A stretch of 64,000 nucleotides of DNA from Pseudooceanicola nanhaiensis DSM 18065. Lineage in GTDB: Bacteria; Pseudomonadota; Alphaproteobacteria; Rhodobacterales; Rhodobacteraceae. The stretch is from assembly GCF_000688295.1 (NCBI RefSeq), contig NZ_JHZF01000011.1, positions 1,644,288 through 1,708,287 on the forward strand, given 5' to 3'. Shown piece by piece: positions 47,084-62,855 of the stretch (the first letter of the stretch is position 1; each line of letters starts with the position of its first letter). A model generated the notes under the pieces. It ran no database searches, was not told where the DNA came from, and worked only from the letters and a program-made list of their open reading frames with translations. Position numbers and translations under genes: made by a program.

Positions 47084-48100
47084 ATGCCAACCGTCGTCGA
47101 ACCCAAGCTCATCGCGGGCAATTCCAACCTTCCGCTCGCCTCGTCGATCGCGCGGCGGATGTCGATGCACCGGGGGATGACCGTCGATCTGGTCAACGCA
47201 AGGGTGGAGCGGTTCAACGACGGCGAGATCTTCGTCGAGGTGTTCGAGAATGTCCGCGGCGAGGACATGTTCATCATCCAGTCGACCTCGAACCCCGCGA
47301 ACGACAACCTGATGGAGCTGCTGATCATCGCCGACGCGCTGCGCCGCTCCTCGGCCCAGCGGGTCACCGCGGTGATCCCCTATTTCGGCTATGCCCGGCA
47401 GGACCGCCGCACCAAGGCGCGGACCCCGATCAGCGCCAAGCTGGTCGCCAACATGCTGGTCGAGGCCGGCATCGCCCGGGTGCTGACGATGGACCTGCAC
47501 GCGGCCCAGATCCAGGGCTTCTTCGACATCCCCGTCGACAACCTCTACGCCAGCCCGATCTTCGCGCTCGACATCAAGAACCAGTTCCGGGACTCGATGT
47601 CGGACCTGATGGTCGTCTCTCCGGACGTGGGCGGCGTGGCCCGGGCGCGGGAGCTCGCCAAGCGGATCGACGCCCCCCTCGCCATCGTCGACAAGCGCCG
47701 CGAGAAGCCGGGCGAGGTTGCCGACATGACCGTGATCGGCGAGGTCGCGGGCAAGAAATGCATCATCGTGGACGACATGGTCGACACGGCGGGCACGCTC
47801 TGCAAGGCCGCGGACCTGCTGACCTCCTCGGGCGCGACCGAGGTGCACGCCTATATCTCGCACGGTGTCCTCTCCGGCCCCGCGGTGGAAAGGGTCTCCA
47901 AGTCGGTGATGAAATCGCTGGTGATCACCGACTCGATCGCCGCCACCGATGCGGTGAAGGCCTGCGAGAACATCCGAATCCTGCCGACCGCGCCGATGTT
48001 CGCCCAGGCGACGCTGAACATCTGGAACGGCACCTCGGTCTCGTCGCTGTTCGAGACCGACACGCTGGAGCCGATCTACGAAGGCTTCTTCAAGGGCTGA
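47084..48100 (+). CDS. prs: Ribose-phosphate pyrophosphokinase (PRPP synthetase)
   Basis: This 338-residue class I enzyme makes PRPP from ribose 5-phosphate and ATP for purine, pyrimidine, His, Trp and NAD synthesis. [60 protein letters not shown] and the PRPP loop [17 protein letters not shown] are all present. I start at the ATG at 47084; the in-frame start further left at 47012 lies in the promoter region. It is divergent from the isomerase gene and may be monocistronic. Confidence 0.97.
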   Translation: MPTVVEPKLIAGNSNLPLASSIARRMSMHRGMTVDLVNARVERFNDGEIFVEVFENVRGEDMFIIQSTSNPANDNLMELLIIADALRRSSAQRVTAVIPYFGYARQDRRTKARTPISAKLVANMLVEAGIARVLTMDLHAAQIQGFFDIPVDNLYASPIFALDIKNQFRDSMSDLMVVSPDVGGVARARELAKRIDAPLAIVDKRREKPGEVADMTVIGEVAGKKCIIVDDMVDTAGTLCKAADLLTSSGATEVHAYISHGVLSGPAVERVSKSVMKSLVITDSIAATDAVKACENIRILPTAPMFAQATLNIWNGTSVSSLFETDTLEPIYEGFFKG

Positions 48101-48132
48101 CCGGACTTCAAGGGGGGGCGCGGGCCCGCGCG

Positions 48133-48480
48133 TCAGACCGACCAGTCGTCGGCGTGGGCCAGCTCTCCGATCGCCATCCAGCGCACCCTGAGCCGCGCGA
48201 TGCGCGTGTCCGACCAGGTGCGGAAGACCAGCTCGAACCCCTCGCCCGTCACCGACTCGGCCGCGACATCGCCGCGCTGGTTCGTGCCATCGGCCACGTC
48301 CCACATCGCGACGGTGCACTGCACTGCGGGCGCGGTCCGGAAGGCTTCGGCGAAGCGGACGTGGCGACGCCGCTCGCGCTGGCCGGTGCCGGTCCACATC
48401 TCGCCACCGTCGTCGTAATCCGAGACGATGGCCACCTCGCCCTGGTCGACGCCGATCAGGTGATTTCTGAGCTTCTTCAT
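48133..48480 (-). CDS. H-type lectin domain protein
   Basis: This 115-residue protein begins MKKLRNHLIGVDQGEVAIVS. The C-terminal half reads VTGEGFELVFRTWSDTRIAR, then LRVRWMAIGEL, which matches the H-type lectin domain I know from discoidin and snail agglutinin (R-T-W-x-D-T-R-I-x-R and a W-x-A-I-G end). No signal peptide is present, so it appears cytoplasmic, or it uses a non-classical route. Sugar binding is not shown for bacterial members. It lies downstream of and converges with prs. Confidence 0.8.
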   Translation of the reverse strand: MKKLRNHLIGVDQGEVAIVSDYDDGGEMWTGTGQRERRRHVRFAEAFRTAPAVQCTVAMWDVADGTNQRGDVAAESVTGEGFELVFRTWSDTRIARLRVRWMAIGELAHADDWSV

Positions 48481-48720
48481 CCGCACATCTATGCCGCCCC
48501 GCCCTGGCCGAGCCAAGCGGAACCCGCGCCTGCCCCGTGCAGGGGCAAGTATCGCATATGTGTGATCCCCTCCCGTCCGGAATGGCCGGGGCGCGGAAGC
48601 GTTGCCAGCCGCGCCGCGCGCCGTTTACGCTGGGTCATGAAGCGGCGCATGCGCCGCGGGGTCGGCGCACCGAGAAGCGTCAGCCAGCCGGTGCCGGCCC
48701 GCGTGTCTGGGAGGACCACC

Positions 48721-49818
48721 ATGAAACGCATCATGCTGTCGATGACCGCAGCCGCCGCGCTGGCCACCGCCGCGCCGCAGGCCGGCGCCGAGGAATACAC
48801 TTTCGGCACCTATGTCTCGCCCACCTCGACGACCTTCCGCGCGGGGTCCGAACCCCTGCTGCAGCGGCTCGAAGAGCAATCGAACGGCGAGATGACGTGG
48901 GAGGCCTTCACCGGCGGCGCCATGGGCGGACCGAAGGAGCTTCTCGGCAACGCGGGGTCCGGCGTGCTCGACGCCTCGGGCGTGGTGGACATCTACGTCA
49001 AGGCGTCCCTGCCTCATTCCTCGCTGGTCTCGGGCATGCTGATCGTGGGCGAGGATCCCGCCGCCATGGCTGGCGCGATGAACGAATTCCAGCTGCTGAA
49101 CTGCCCCGCCTGTCTGGAGGATCACGAGAAGAACAACGTCGTCGCCATGGGCTTCTCCTCGACCGGGACCTACCACCTGATCTGCAAGGACGAGGTCCAC
49201 ACGATGGACCAGCTCAAGGGCAAGAAGGTCCGCGCCGTCGGCGGCATGGGGCGCGCGATGCAATCGCTGGGCGCGACGGCCGTCTCGATCACCACGGCCG
49301 AGATGTACGAGGCGATGCAGCGCGGCCAGATGGATTGCGCCACCGGCTCGGCCGCCTGGCTGGACACCTACAACCTCAAGGACTTCTCGCGCTCGATCGT
49401 GAGCGACAGCCTCGGCTCGTATTTCGGGATCATGAGCTGGGTGATGAACAAGGATGTCTGGGACGAGATCGGCGAGGCGAACCAGCAGATCATCAAGGAC
49501 AACATGGCCGAACTGGTCGCCGACATCGTCTGGGCCTACGGACCGGAGGGCGAGGAAGCGCTGAAGAACCTCGAGGCGGCAGGCGGCGCGGTCTACAGCT
49601 TCGACGACGCGCTCAAGGCAGAGATCGCCCGGCTCCGCGCCGAGGAATACGAGACGACGATCGGCGTCGGCAAGGAGAGCGGCATCGAGAACGCCGAGGA
49701 GCTCGTCCGGACGTTCGAGAAGCTGGTCGACAAATGGAACGGTATCATGGCCGAGGTCGGGGACGACAAGGCGGCCTATATCGAGGCGCTGCAGCGCGAG
49801 GTCTACGACAAGATCTGA
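48721..49818 (+). CDS. TRAP transporter solute-binding protein, DctP family (copy 1)
   Basis: This 365-residue periplasmic protein has a signal peptide MKRIMLSMTAAAALATAAPQ, cleaved about residue 23 after AGA. The mature part contains EEYTFGTYVSPTSTTFRAGS, LKGKKVRAVGGMGRAMQSLG (substrate-binding strand), SITTAEMYEAMQRGQMDCAT and a C-terminal helix. It has the same length as its neighbour and the same motif order throughout. Binding of carboxylates or other small acids is usual for the family; the ligand is unknown. A hairpin after the stop separates it from copy 2. Confidence 0.93.
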   Translation: MKRIMLSMTAAAALATAAPQAGAEEYTFGTYVSPTSTTFRAGSEPLLQRLEEQSNGEMTWEAFTGGAMGGPKELLGNAGSGVLDASGVVDIYVKASLPHSSLVSGMLIVGEDPAAMAGAMNEFQLLNCPACLEDHEKNNVVAMGFSSTGTYHLICKDEVHTMDQLKGKKVRAVGGMGRAMQSLGATAVSITTAEMYEAMQRGQMDCATGSAAWLDTYNLKDFSRSIVSDSLGSYFGIMSWVMNKDVWDEIGEANQQIIKDNMAELVADIVWAYGPEGEEALKNLEAAGGAVYSFDDALKAEIARLRAEEYETTIGVGKESGIENAEELVRTFEKLVDKWNGIMAEVGDDKAAYIEALQREVYDKI

Positions 49819-49842
49819 CGCGCCAGCCCTTCCGCTCGAGGA

Positions 49843-49869
49843 CCGGCCCCCGGCGGGGCCGGCCCCTTT
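49843..49869 (+). terminator. Terminator between the two DctP genes
   Basis: CCGGCCCC (49843-49850) and GGGGCCGG (49855-49862) form a perfect 8-bp stem with a CGGC loop, followed by CCCCTTTC. It lies 24 bases after the copy 1 stop codon. This suggests copy 1 has its own message. Confidence 0.6.
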
Positions 49870-49975
49870 CGTGTTCCTGCGCGACCAGGCATTGACCCGC
49901 CCGTAAGACCCCAGACCGCAGCCAACCCGCCTATTCCACGTACCTGTGAGCCACATGGGCGGCTTCGGGAATCTG

Positions 49976-50004
49976 TTGCTTACTGGCCGGTCAACACCTA
50001 GCCT
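49976..50004 (+). promoter_or_regulatory. Candidate promoter of dctP2-dctQ-dctM
   Basis: TTGCTT (49976-49981) and TAGCCT (49999-50004) are 17 bases apart, 87 bases before the copy 2 start. The elements are of moderate quality (4 and 3 matches) but the spacing is ideal, and a terminator lies just upstream. Confidence 0.4.
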
Positions 50005-50091
50005 CACCATACAAGGGCAAACAATCGCCCCCGCCCGCGCCTTATGGGAGGAGACCTTGACGCGGGCACCATGGTTGCAAGGGAGGAACCA

Positions 50092-51189
50092 ATGACCATT
50101 CGCAAGACATCCGCCGCCGCGCTGGCCGCCCTGTCGCTGACCGCGACCCCGGGCCTCGCGCTGGAAATGACCTACGGCGCCTATACCTCGCCGACCCACA
50201 CCACCAACGTGAACGGCATCCAGCCCACGCAGGAACGGATCACCGAGGCCACCAACGGCGAGATCACCTTCGAGACCTTCGCGGGCGGCGCCATGGGCGG
50301 CCCGAAGGAGCTGCTCGGCAATGTCGGCAACGGCATCCTCGACAGCGCCTCGGTGGTCGACATCTACGTGAAGTCCTCCCTGCCGGTCTCGTCGATGATC
50401 TCGTCGATGCTGGCGATCGGCGATGATCCGAAGGTGATGGCCGCCGCGGTGAACGAATTCCACCACCTGAACTGCCCGCAGTGCAAGGAAGAGCTGGAAG
50501 AGAACAACGTCGTCGGCCTCAGCTGGTCCGCCACCGGCGCCTACCACGTGATCTGCAAGGAGCCGATCAAGACGCTCGCCGACCTGCAGGGCCGCAAGAT
50601 CCGCGCCACCTCGGGCATCGGCGTCGCCATGCAGGAGATCGGCGCGGCCCCCGTCTCGATCACCACGGCCGAGATGTACGAGGCCATGCAGCGGGGCCAG
50701 ATCGACTGCGCGGTCGGCGCGACGGCCTGGCTCGACACCTACAACCTGAAGGACTTCGCCAAGGGCGTCTGGTCGAACGCGCTCGGCTCCTATTTCGGCA
50801 CCATGAACTGGGCGATCAACCAGGACGTCTGGAACGAGCTGACCGACGACCAGCGCCAGGCGTTCAAGGACAACATGGCCCAGGCCGTGGCGGACATCAT
50901 GTGGGCCTATGTCGACGACAACGAGACCGCGATGGAATGGCTGAAGGAGAACGGCGGGACCGTCGAGGAAAGCGACCAGGCCTTCAAGGACGCCTGGGCC
51001 GAACAGCAGGCCAAGGCCTATGACACGGCACTCGCCGCAGCCGAGGCCGACGGGATCGAGAATGCCGAGGAGCTGCTGAACACCTTCAAGGGGCTGGTCG
51101 AGAAATGGACCGCCAGGATGGAGGAGATCGGCGACGACAAGGCCGCCTACCAGCAGGCGCTCCAGGACGAGATCTTCTCGAAGATCTGA
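50092..51189 (+). CDS. TRAP transporter solute-binding protein, DctP family (copy 2)
   Basis: This 365-residue periplasmic protein has a signal peptide MTIRKTSAAALAALSLTATP, cleaved at about residue 24 (ALA). It parallels copy 1 along its whole length: LEMTYGAYTSPTHTTNVNGI, GGAMGGPKELLGNVGNGILD, SITTAEMYEAMQRGQIDCAV, SYFGTMNWAINQDVWNEL. I start at 50092, with GGGAGGAAC ahead of the ATG; the in-frame start at 50044 would add 16 residues before the signal. It heads the gene set with the membrane subunits, so it is probably the main binding protein. Confidence 0.94.
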   Translation: MTIRKTSAAALAALSLTATPGLALEMTYGAYTSPTHTTNVNGIQPTQERITEATNGEITFETFAGGAMGGPKELLGNVGNGILDSASVVDIYVKSSLPVSSMISSMLAIGDDPKVMAAAVNEFHHLNCPQCKEELEENNVVGLSWSATGAYHVICKEPIKTLADLQGRKIRATSGIGVAMQEIGAAPVSITTAEMYEAMQRGQIDCAVGATAWLDTYNLKDFAKGVWSNALGSYFGTMNWAINQDVWNELTDDQRQAFKDNMAQAVADIMWAYVDDNETAMEWLKENGGTVEESDQAFKDAWAEQQAKAYDTALAAAEADGIENAEELLNTFKGLVEKWTARMEEIGDDKAAYQQALQDEIFSKI

Positions 51190-51249
51190 CCGGCGCACCG
51201 GGGCGCCCCGCGGCGCCCCGGACCCCATTCCAGAACAACGGTTAAGCCC

Positions 51250-51882
51250 ATGCTACGTGCGATCGAATCCGTCGCCTCGCGTGTGTCCGGCCTCGTGGCC
51301 ATGATCGGCGGCATCATCCTCTTCGTGATGATGGTGCAGGTCTCGCTGGACGTCGCGCTCAAGTATCTCCTGAACAGACCGATCCCCTCCACGCTCGAAA
51401 TCGTCTCGGCCTATTACATGGTGGCGCTGGTCTTCCTGCCCCTCGGGGTCGTGACCCGTGATCACGAGCTGCTCGAGGTGGAGCTCTTCACCCAGCACCT
51501 GCCGCCCCGCAAGATCGCCTTCTTCAAGCTGCTCGGCTGCGTGATCGGCGCCGTCTACGTCTTCTTCCTGTTCAAGGAAGGGATCGAGGAGGCGTTCCAC
51601 AAGACCGAGATCGGCGAGGTCTGGGAAACCGCGACCTTCGACATCCCGGTCTGGGGCGCGCGCTGGTTCTATCCCATCGGCACGTTCCTGATGGGCATCT
51701 ACCTCGTGCTCTACGCGATCGAGAACTTCGTCTTCGTGACCCGCGGCGAGCACGTCCTGCCGGATCGCAGCCTGAAATCCGCGGTCGAGGCGGCGATCGC
51801 CGATGCGGAACGGGCGACCAGCCACACCCGCGGCGACGACGGGAACCTCGGCGTCGGCAAGGGCGGCGGTTCGGCAGAATGA
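51250..51882 (+). CDS. TRAP transporter small membrane subunit DctQ
   Basis: This 210-residue protein has four predicted membrane helices. MIGGIILFVMMVQVSLDVAL and ALKYLLNRPIPSTLEIVSAY are near the start, where the R-P-I-P-x-T/S-x-E segment is typical of DctQ, followed by GVVTRDHELLEVELFTQHLP. The hydrophilic C-terminal tail (about 175-210) is longer than usual and rich in Asp, Gly and Ser. It partners with DctM and DctP to import solutes using the sodium or proton gradient. Confidence 0.92.
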   Translation: MLRAIESVASRVSGLVAMIGGIILFVMMVQVSLDVALKYLLNRPIPSTLEIVSAYYMVALVFLPLGVVTRDHELLEVELFTQHLPPRKIAFFKLLGCVIGAVYVFFLFKEGIEEAFHKTEIGEVWETATFDIPVWGARWFYPIGTFLMGIYLVLYAIENFVFVTRGEHVLPDRSLKSAVEAAIADAERATSHTRGDDGNLGVGKGGGSAE

Positions 51883-51943
51883 ACTCAGGGAGGAGCCCGG
51901 ACGTGGCCGCGAAAAAGGCGCGCCGGGACAAGGGAAGTTACAC

Positions 51944-53254
51944 ATGGAACCACTGACAATCGGCTTTCTCGGCATCGTGGCGATCCTCGTCCTGCTGGCC
52001 GCACGGGTCCCGATCGCCTTCGCGCTCGGCTCGGTCTCGCTCGTCGGGATCATGATCGTGCGCAACGAGCGCGCGGCCTTCGCGATGATCGGCGGCCTGC
52101 CGCACGAATTCGCCTCCAGCTGGGAGCTCTCGGCGATCCCGATGTTCCTGCTCATGGGGGCGGTCGCCTACAAGACCGGCCTGACCTCCAGCCTCTATGC
52201 CGCGGCGCGGGTCTGGCTCAACAACCTGCCCGGCGGGCTGGCGGTGGCCACCAACTTCACCGCCGCGGGCTTCGCCGCCGCCTCGGGCTCCTCGATCGCG
52301 ACCTCGGCCGCCGTCGGCCGGCTCGCCATCCCCGAGATGCTGCGCTACGGCTACGACCGCTCGCTGGCGACCGGCACCGTGGCGGCCTCCGGCACGCTCG
52401 GCGCGCTGATCCCGCCCTCGATCGCCTTCGTGGTCTACGGCTTCTTCACCGAGCAATCGGTCGGACGCCTGCTGATCGCGGGCCTGATCCCGGGCCTGAT
52501 CACCGCAGGCGCCTACACGATCATGATCGTCGGCCGCTGCACGATCTGGCCCTCGCTGGCGCCCAAGGTGGCGATCACCGTGACATGGTCCGACCGCTGG
52601 CGCGCGCTGCGCGACGTCTGGCCCCTGCCCCTGCTGGTGCTGGGGGTGATCGGCTCGATCTACGCGGGCGTCGCCACGCCGACCGAGGCCGGCGCGCTCG
52701 GCGCGCTCTTCGCGATCCTGATCGGGCTGGTGCAGGGCCGCTGCAGCTTCGAGGTCCTGAAGGGGGCGGTGATGGACGCGCTGCGGACCACCTCCTCGCT
52801 CTTCTTCCTCGCGATCGGGGCGGTGCTGCTGACCCGGTTCCTCGCCCTGGCGGGGGTGCCGACCTACATCGCGAACCTCGTCTCGGACATGCAGCTGAAC
52901 GAGCTCCAGCTGGTGATCGCGCTGGCGATCATCTACCTGATCCTCGGCATGTTCCTCGATCCTCTGGGCGTGATGCTGCTGACCCTGCCGGTGTTCCTGC
53001 CGGCCTTCGACGCGCTCGACGTGAACCTGATCTGGATCGGCGTGATCGTGGTGAAGATGATCGAGATCGGCCTGCTCACGCCACCGGTGGGGCTCAACGT
53101 CTATATCGTGAAGAACGTCGTGGGCGACGCCGTCCCGCTCGCCACGATCTTCAAGGGCGTCGGCTGGTTCCTGGTCTGCGAGTTCTTCATCATGTGGGCC
53201 CTGATCTGGTATCCGCAGATCTCGCTCTGGCTGCCCGGCCTGATGATGGGCTGA
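51944..53254 (+). CDS. TRAP transporter large membrane subunit DctM
   Basis: This 436-residue permease has about twelve membrane segments. FTAAGFAAASGSSIATSAAV carries the substrate-pore motif of DctM, then TGTVAASGTLGALIPPSIAF, GVATPTEAGALGALFAILIG and IGLLTPPVGLNVYIVKNVVG, which are family hallmarks. I use the ATG at 51944 (MEPLTIGFLGIVAILVLLAA); the longer frame upstream overlaps dctQ in another reading frame and lacks support. It ends the TRAP operon. A copy of the dispersed element lies beyond the stop. Confidence 0.95.
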   Translation: MEPLTIGFLGIVAILVLLAARVPIAFALGSVSLVGIMIVRNERAAFAMIGGLPHEFASSWELSAIPMFLLMGAVAYKTGLTSSLYAAARVWLNNLPGGLAVATNFTAAGFAAASGSSIATSAAVGRLAIPEMLRYGYDRSLATGTVAASGTLGALIPPSIAFVVYGFFTEQSVGRLLIAGLIPGLITAGAYTIMIVGRCTIWPSLAPKVAITVTWSDRWRALRDVWPLPLLVLGVIGSIYAGVATPTEAGALGALFAILIGLVQGRCSFEVLKGAVMDALRTTSSLFFLAIGAVLLTRFLALAGVPTYIANLVSDMQLNELQLVIALAIIYLILGMFLDPLGVMLLTLPVFLPAFDALDVNLIWIGVIVVKMIEIGLLTPPVGLNVYIVKNVVGDAVPLATIFKGVGWFLVCEFFIMWALIWYPQISLWLPGLMMG

Positions 53255-53320
53255 GGGGGCACATACCGACCTGCCGGGGGCTCCGCAGGCGCTGCGGGGC
53301 CCTCGTGCTTTCTGCCCCCA

Positions 53321-53412
53321 CCTTCCTCTGGTCCATGTATCCCCGCCGGAGGCAAACCGCGATCCGGCCTCCGGCCGGATCGCAAAACATCGTGTGCGCG
53401 CCAGCGGCGCGC
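53321..53412 (+). repeat. Dispersed structured intergenic repeat, copy 2
   Basis: The head (53321-53354) is nearly identical to copy 1, with C in place of A at 53334. Hairpin 1 pairs GCGATCCGGC (53359-53368) with GCCGGATCGC (53374-53383). Hairpin 2 pairs GCGCGCC (53396-53402) with GGCGCGC (53406-53412). It lies between the converging dctM and atpC genes. Confidence 0.85.
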
Positions 53413-53436
53413 GCCTTTCGACACCGCCCAAGCGAA

Positions 53437-53464
53437 AAGGCCCCGGGGCAGCGCCCGGGGCCTT
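53437..53464 (-). terminator. Terminator of the atpHAGDC operon
   Basis: AAGGCCCCGGG (53437-53447) and CCCGGGGCCTT (53454-53464) form a perfect 11-bp stem with a 6-base loop. On the leftward strand TTTTCGCTT follows. It is 23 bases beyond the atpC stop codon. Confidence 0.8.
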
Positions 53465-53486
53465 CCGATCTCGCGCGGTCCGAACC

Positions 53487-53921
53487 TCAGAGGTTCGGCT
53501 GCTTCGGGTCCAGTCCGATATGCGTGCCGAGCGCCACCATGTCCGACAGCAGCTTCGCCGCGTCGTCCACCGGACCGGGTTCGTTGTTGAACTCGCGGGC
53601 CTTCTTGTGCGCCTCGTGAGCTTCCGTCACCCAGCCCTCGATGACCTCCTGGGTCATCTCGTCGCGCGGCAGCGCGCGTTCGGCCAGGACCGAGACGCCC
53701 TCGGCGCTGATCTCGGCGAAGCCGCCCGACACGGCGTATTGCGTCGTGCCGTCCGGACCTTCGACCGTCAGCACGCCCGGGCGGAGCGTGGTGATCAGCG
53801 GCGAATGCCCCTGCATCACCGTCAGGTCGCCATCCGCGCCGGGGATCTGAACCGCACTGGCTTCGCCGGAGACGAGGCTCCGTTCCGGCGACACCAGGTC
53901 GAATTTCATGTTGTCGGCCAT
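53487..53921 (-). CDS. atpC: ATP synthase epsilon subunit
   Basis: This 144-residue subunit of the central stalk has an N-terminal beta-sandwich with [40 protein letters not shown] and [20 protein letters not shown]. The C-terminal part is helical. The helical part ([20 protein letters not shown]) fits the epsilon C-terminal arm. The length is within the bacterial range (130-145). It is the last gene of atpHAGDC; the start is 11 bases after the atpD stop. Confidence 0.96.
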   Translation of the reverse strand: MADNMKFDLVSPERSLVSGEASAVQIPGADGDLTVMQGHSPLITTLRPGVLTVEGPDGTTQYAVSGGFAEISAEGVSVLAERALPRDEMTQEVIEGWVTEAHEAHKKAREFNNEPGPVDDAAKLLSDMVALGTHIGLDPKQPNL

Positions 53922-53931
53922 CTATCGCCCC

Positions 53932-56257
<2,326 letters not shown>

Positions 56258-56269
56258 GTCTCCCCCCTC

Positions 56270-57808
<1,539 letters not shown>

Positions 57809-57809
57809 C

Positions 57810-58370
57810 TTATCCGACCTCTTTCATAGCATTCTGGAGGGAATTGAGCTTCGACCGGATCGAGGTATCGATCATCCGAGAGCCCACCTTGACGACAAGA
57901 CCGCCGATGAGGCTTTCATCGACGGTCGCATTGATCTTCACGTCCTTGCCGACCGAGGCGGCCAGCGTCTTGGACAGTTTTTCCGACTGGGTCTTGGTCA
58001 GAGCCTTGGCGCTCACCACGTCGGCGGTCACCTCGCCCTTGTGCTCGGCGATCTTCTCGCGCAGCACGGCCACCAGTTGCGGCAGCACGAAGAGGCGCCG
58101 TTTCGAGGCCATCAGCCCCAGCGTGTTCTTCATGGTGCCGGAGAGGCCCATCTTGTCGGCGAGCGCGGCCACGGCCTTGCCCTGCGCATCGCGCGAATAG
58201 ACGGGAGACCCGATCAGGTCGCGGAAATCGGCGCTGTCCTTCAGCGCCGCGTCCAGCGTGTCGATATCCTGTTCGAGGGCGTCGAGCCCGTTGTCACCCT
58301 TGGCGATGTCGAAGACGGCAGTCGCATAGCGCGCGGCGATGCCGGATGAGATCGAAGCTGGTTCGGACAC
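57810..58370 (-). CDS. atpH: ATP synthase delta subunit (OSCP)
   Basis: This 186-residue peripheral-stalk subunit has [20 protein letters not shown] at the N-terminus, then [20 protein letters not shown] and [20 protein letters not shown], the conserved OSCP ending. I chose the GTG at 58370 as start, because AAGGG stands five bases ahead and this gives the N-terminus usual in Rhodobacteraceae. No ATG is nearby. It is first in the atpHAGDC operon; the F0 genes are not in this window, as is normal for alphaproteobacteria. Confidence 0.95.
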   Translation of the reverse strand: MSEPASISSGIAARYATAVFDIAKGDNGLDALEQDIDTLDAALKDSADFRDLIGSPVYSRDAQGKAVAALADKMGLSGTMKNTLGLMASKRRLFVLPQLVAVLREKIAEHKGEVTADVVSAKALTKTQSEKLSKTLAASVGKDVKINATVDESLIGGLVVKVGSRMIDTSIRSKLNSLQNAMKEVG

Positions 58371-58678
58371 GTCCACCCTTCCGCGTTTGGGCCCCAGGTC
58401 TGCGCGCAAGCGAACGCGGCCCCGGGGCGAGGGAGCCTTGATGATGCTCAAAGCAACAAAATCGGCGTGGGTGTAGCAGAGGGTTCCGGGGCGGGCAACC
58501 TTCCATAAAGGCTTTTCCATGCACGCCATCGCCCTGATTTGCTGGGGGTGACGCGACGTGCCCGAAACTCGGTCGCGCCGTTAGCGCCACCGCACCTCGA
58601 AACGCCGCGCCGGACGATTCTGTTCCGTGACATGACGGGTGCCGTGACGGCCCCCCGGGGCCGCCTCGGACCGGGGTC
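58371..58678. other. 308-base intergenic region upstream of the atp operon
   Basis: It contains the candidate atp promoter at 58470-58498. Near the end of the methyltransferase gene there is a 7-bp GC hairpin, CGGCCCC (58648-58654) with GGGGCCG (58657-58663), which may act as that gene's terminator although no T-run follows. The remainder shows no ORF or repeat I can support. Confidence 0.55.
58470..58498 (-). promoter_or_regulatory. Candidate promoter of atpHAGDC
   Basis: On the leftward strand TTGCCC (complement of 58493-58498) and TACACC (complement of 58470-58475) are exactly 17 bases apart, 99 bases before the atpH GTG. Matches to consensus are 4 and 3 of 6. Confidence 0.45.
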
Positions 58679-59437
58679 TCACTCGGCCGTCCGGGCGGTT
58701 CCCGGCTTGCCCGCACCCAGCCCCTCGAGCACCTTCAGACCCTTCGGCGCATGGGCCTTCACCCCCGGTCCCGAGGGCAGCTGCACGCGCTTCGTCGCCT
58801 CCACCATCAGCACGCCGCCGGCCATCACCATCCCGAAGGTCTGGCCCAGCTTCTCCCAGGTGTTGCCGGTCTTGCGCCAGAACCGCCGCGGCGACGGCGG
58901 CTGGAAGAGCGTGTGGACATGGCGCTCGGGGATGAAGGCGTGCCGCTTGAGCTGCGCCTCGAGCTGGCTCTGGCTGTAGGGCCGCCCGTGGCCGAAGGGC
59001 GTGCCGTCCGAGCGCGCCCAGAGGCCGGAGCGGTTCGGCACCACGAAGAGCGCCTTGCCCCCCGGGCCGAGCACGCGGAAACATTCCTCCAGAAGGTTCG
59101 ACGGCTGCTCGCTGACCTCCAGCCCGTGCATCACCACCAGCTTGTCGACATGCCCGGTCTCGATCGGCCACATGGTCTCTTCGCAGAGCACGCTGACATT
59201 GGGCATCCCCGCGGGCCAGGGCATCACCCCCTGCGGCGCGGGCATCAGCGCGACGACCCGGCGGGCCTGCGCGAGGTAGGGGCGCAGCAGGGGCGCGGCA
59301 AAGCCGAAGCCCGCCACGGTCTGGCCCTTCGCCTCGGGCCAGAGCCCCAGCATCCTGTCCCGGACATGCTGCTGGGCCGCCCGGCCCAGCATCGACCGGT
59401 AATAGAAGTTCCGCAGGTCGGTCACGTCCTGATGCAT
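58679..59437 (-). CDS. Class I SAM-dependent methyltransferase
   Basis: This 252-residue protein begins [40 protein letters not shown] holds a degraded SAM loop (G-F-G-F-A rather than G-x-G-x-G), and [20 protein letters not shown] with [20 protein letters not shown] is the methyltransferase-11 pattern downstream. The ATG at 59437 follows GGAGG. It is divergent from the GloB-like gene, an arrangement in which such methyltransferases often sit in alphaproteobacteria. The substrate is not known. Confidence 0.85.
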   Translation of the reverse strand: MHQDVTDLRNFYYRSMLGRAAQQHVRDRMLGLWPEAKGQTVAGFGFAAPLLRPYLAQARRVVALMPAPQGVMPWPAGMPNVSVLCEETMWPIETGHVDKLVVMHGLEVSEQPSNLLEECFRVLGPGGKALFVVPNRSGLWARSDGTPFGHGRPYSQSQLEAQLKRHAFIPERHVHTLFQPPSPRRFWRKTGNTWEKLGQTFGMVMAGGVLMVEATKRVQLPSGPGVKAHAPKGLKVLEGLGAGKPGTARTAE

Positions 59438-59497
59438 TGCACCTCCGCCGCGCATGGGTTTGCATGGGACACAATAGCAATGCGGAGATCTTTTGCC

Positions 59498-60265
59498 ATG
59501 CCCATGGACCTCGTGACGATTCCCTGCCGGAGCGACAATTACGCCTACCTCTTCCACGATGCCGCCAGCGGAGAGACCGCGCTGATCGACATCCCCGAGG
59601 CGCAGCCGATCCTCGACGAGCTCGACCGGCGGGGCTGGACGCTCAGCCAGATCTGGATCACCCACCACCACCCCGACCATGTCGAGGGGCTCGAGGGCGT
59701 TCTGGCGAAGCACCCGGCCCCGGTTACCGGCGGCAAGGCCGATGCGCACCGCCTGCCGAAGCTCGACCGCGCGGTCGCGGAAGGCGACACGCTCGAGATC
59801 GCGGGCGAGACCGGGCATGTGATCGACGTCTCGGGCCACACCGTCGGCCATCTTGCCTTCCACTTCCCCGAAAGCCGCGTCGCCTTCACCGCCGACAGCC
59901 TGATGGCCTGGGGCTGCGGGCGTGTCTTCGAGGGGACGATGCCGCAGATGTGGGAAAGCCTGCAGAAGCTCGCCGCGCTGCCGCCCGAGACGGTGATCGC
60001 CTCGGGCCACGAATACACGACCGCGAACGGAAAGTTCGCGCTCACCATTGAACCGGAAAATCCCGACTATATCTCTCGCATGAAGTCGGTCGAGGCCGCA
60101 CGGGCCGCCGGCGAAGCCACCGTTCCTTCCGTTCTCTCGGAGGAACTCCTCACCAACCCCTTCCTCCGCGCCGACACTCCGGAACTTCGCGAAGCCATCG
60201 GGATGCCCGACCAGCCCGCCGCAGATGTCTTTGCCGAAGTGCGCCGCAGGAAGGACAATTTCTAG
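59498..60265 (+). CDS. gloB: Hydroxyacylglutathione hydrolase (glyoxalase II)
   Basis: This 255-residue metallo-beta-lactamase-fold enzyme hydrolyses S-lactoylglutathione to lactate and glutathione, ending methylglyoxal detoxification. It has THHHPDH at residues 55-61 (metal ligands), [32 protein letters not shown] and [14 protein letters not shown], then a C-terminal glutathione-binding domain with ENPDYISRM and [10 protein letters not shown]. The THHHPDH loop has Pro where many have Trp. The length is standard. The ATG at 59498 gives the family N-terminus. Confidence 0.95.
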   Translation: MPMDLVTIPCRSDNYAYLFHDAASGETALIDIPEAQPILDELDRRGWTLSQIWITHHHPDHVEGLEGVLAKHPAPVTGGKADAHRLPKLDRAVAEGDTLEIAGETGHVIDVSGHTVGHLAFHFPESRVAFTADSLMAWGCGRVFEGTMPQMWESLQKLAALPPETVIASGHEYTTANGKFALTIEPENPDYISRMKSVEAARAAGEATVPSVLSEELLTNPFLRADTPELREAIGMPDQPAADVFAEVRRRKDNF

Positions 60266-60452
60266 CCTCCGGGACCTCCCTGCACTGCTGCAAAGACACG
60301 CGGCGCTGCATCGGTCGCGGGAAATGTGAACGATACATCTCAAATAGTCCTTGAAGAGTGGCCACAATCGACCAAACTTTAAGACTATGAGGCCATGGTT
60401 GGGACCGGGGCCCTCACGCCCCGCTCCGACCCAATTCAGAAGGAGCACCCAG

Positions 60453-62783
<2,331 letters not shown>

Positions 62784-62792
62784 TACGGCAAG

Positions 62793-62817
62793 AGGGCGCC
62801 CCCCGGGGCGCCCTTTT
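62793..62817 (+). terminator. clpA terminator
   Basis: AGGGCGCCCC (62793-62802) and GGGGCGCCCT (62805-62814) form a perfect 10-bp stem with a 2-base centre, followed by TTTC. It lies 9 bases after the clpA stop. Confidence 0.75.
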
Positions 62818-62855
62818 CTCATGACGCGGACCGCTCGTCCCCTCGGAATCGCACG

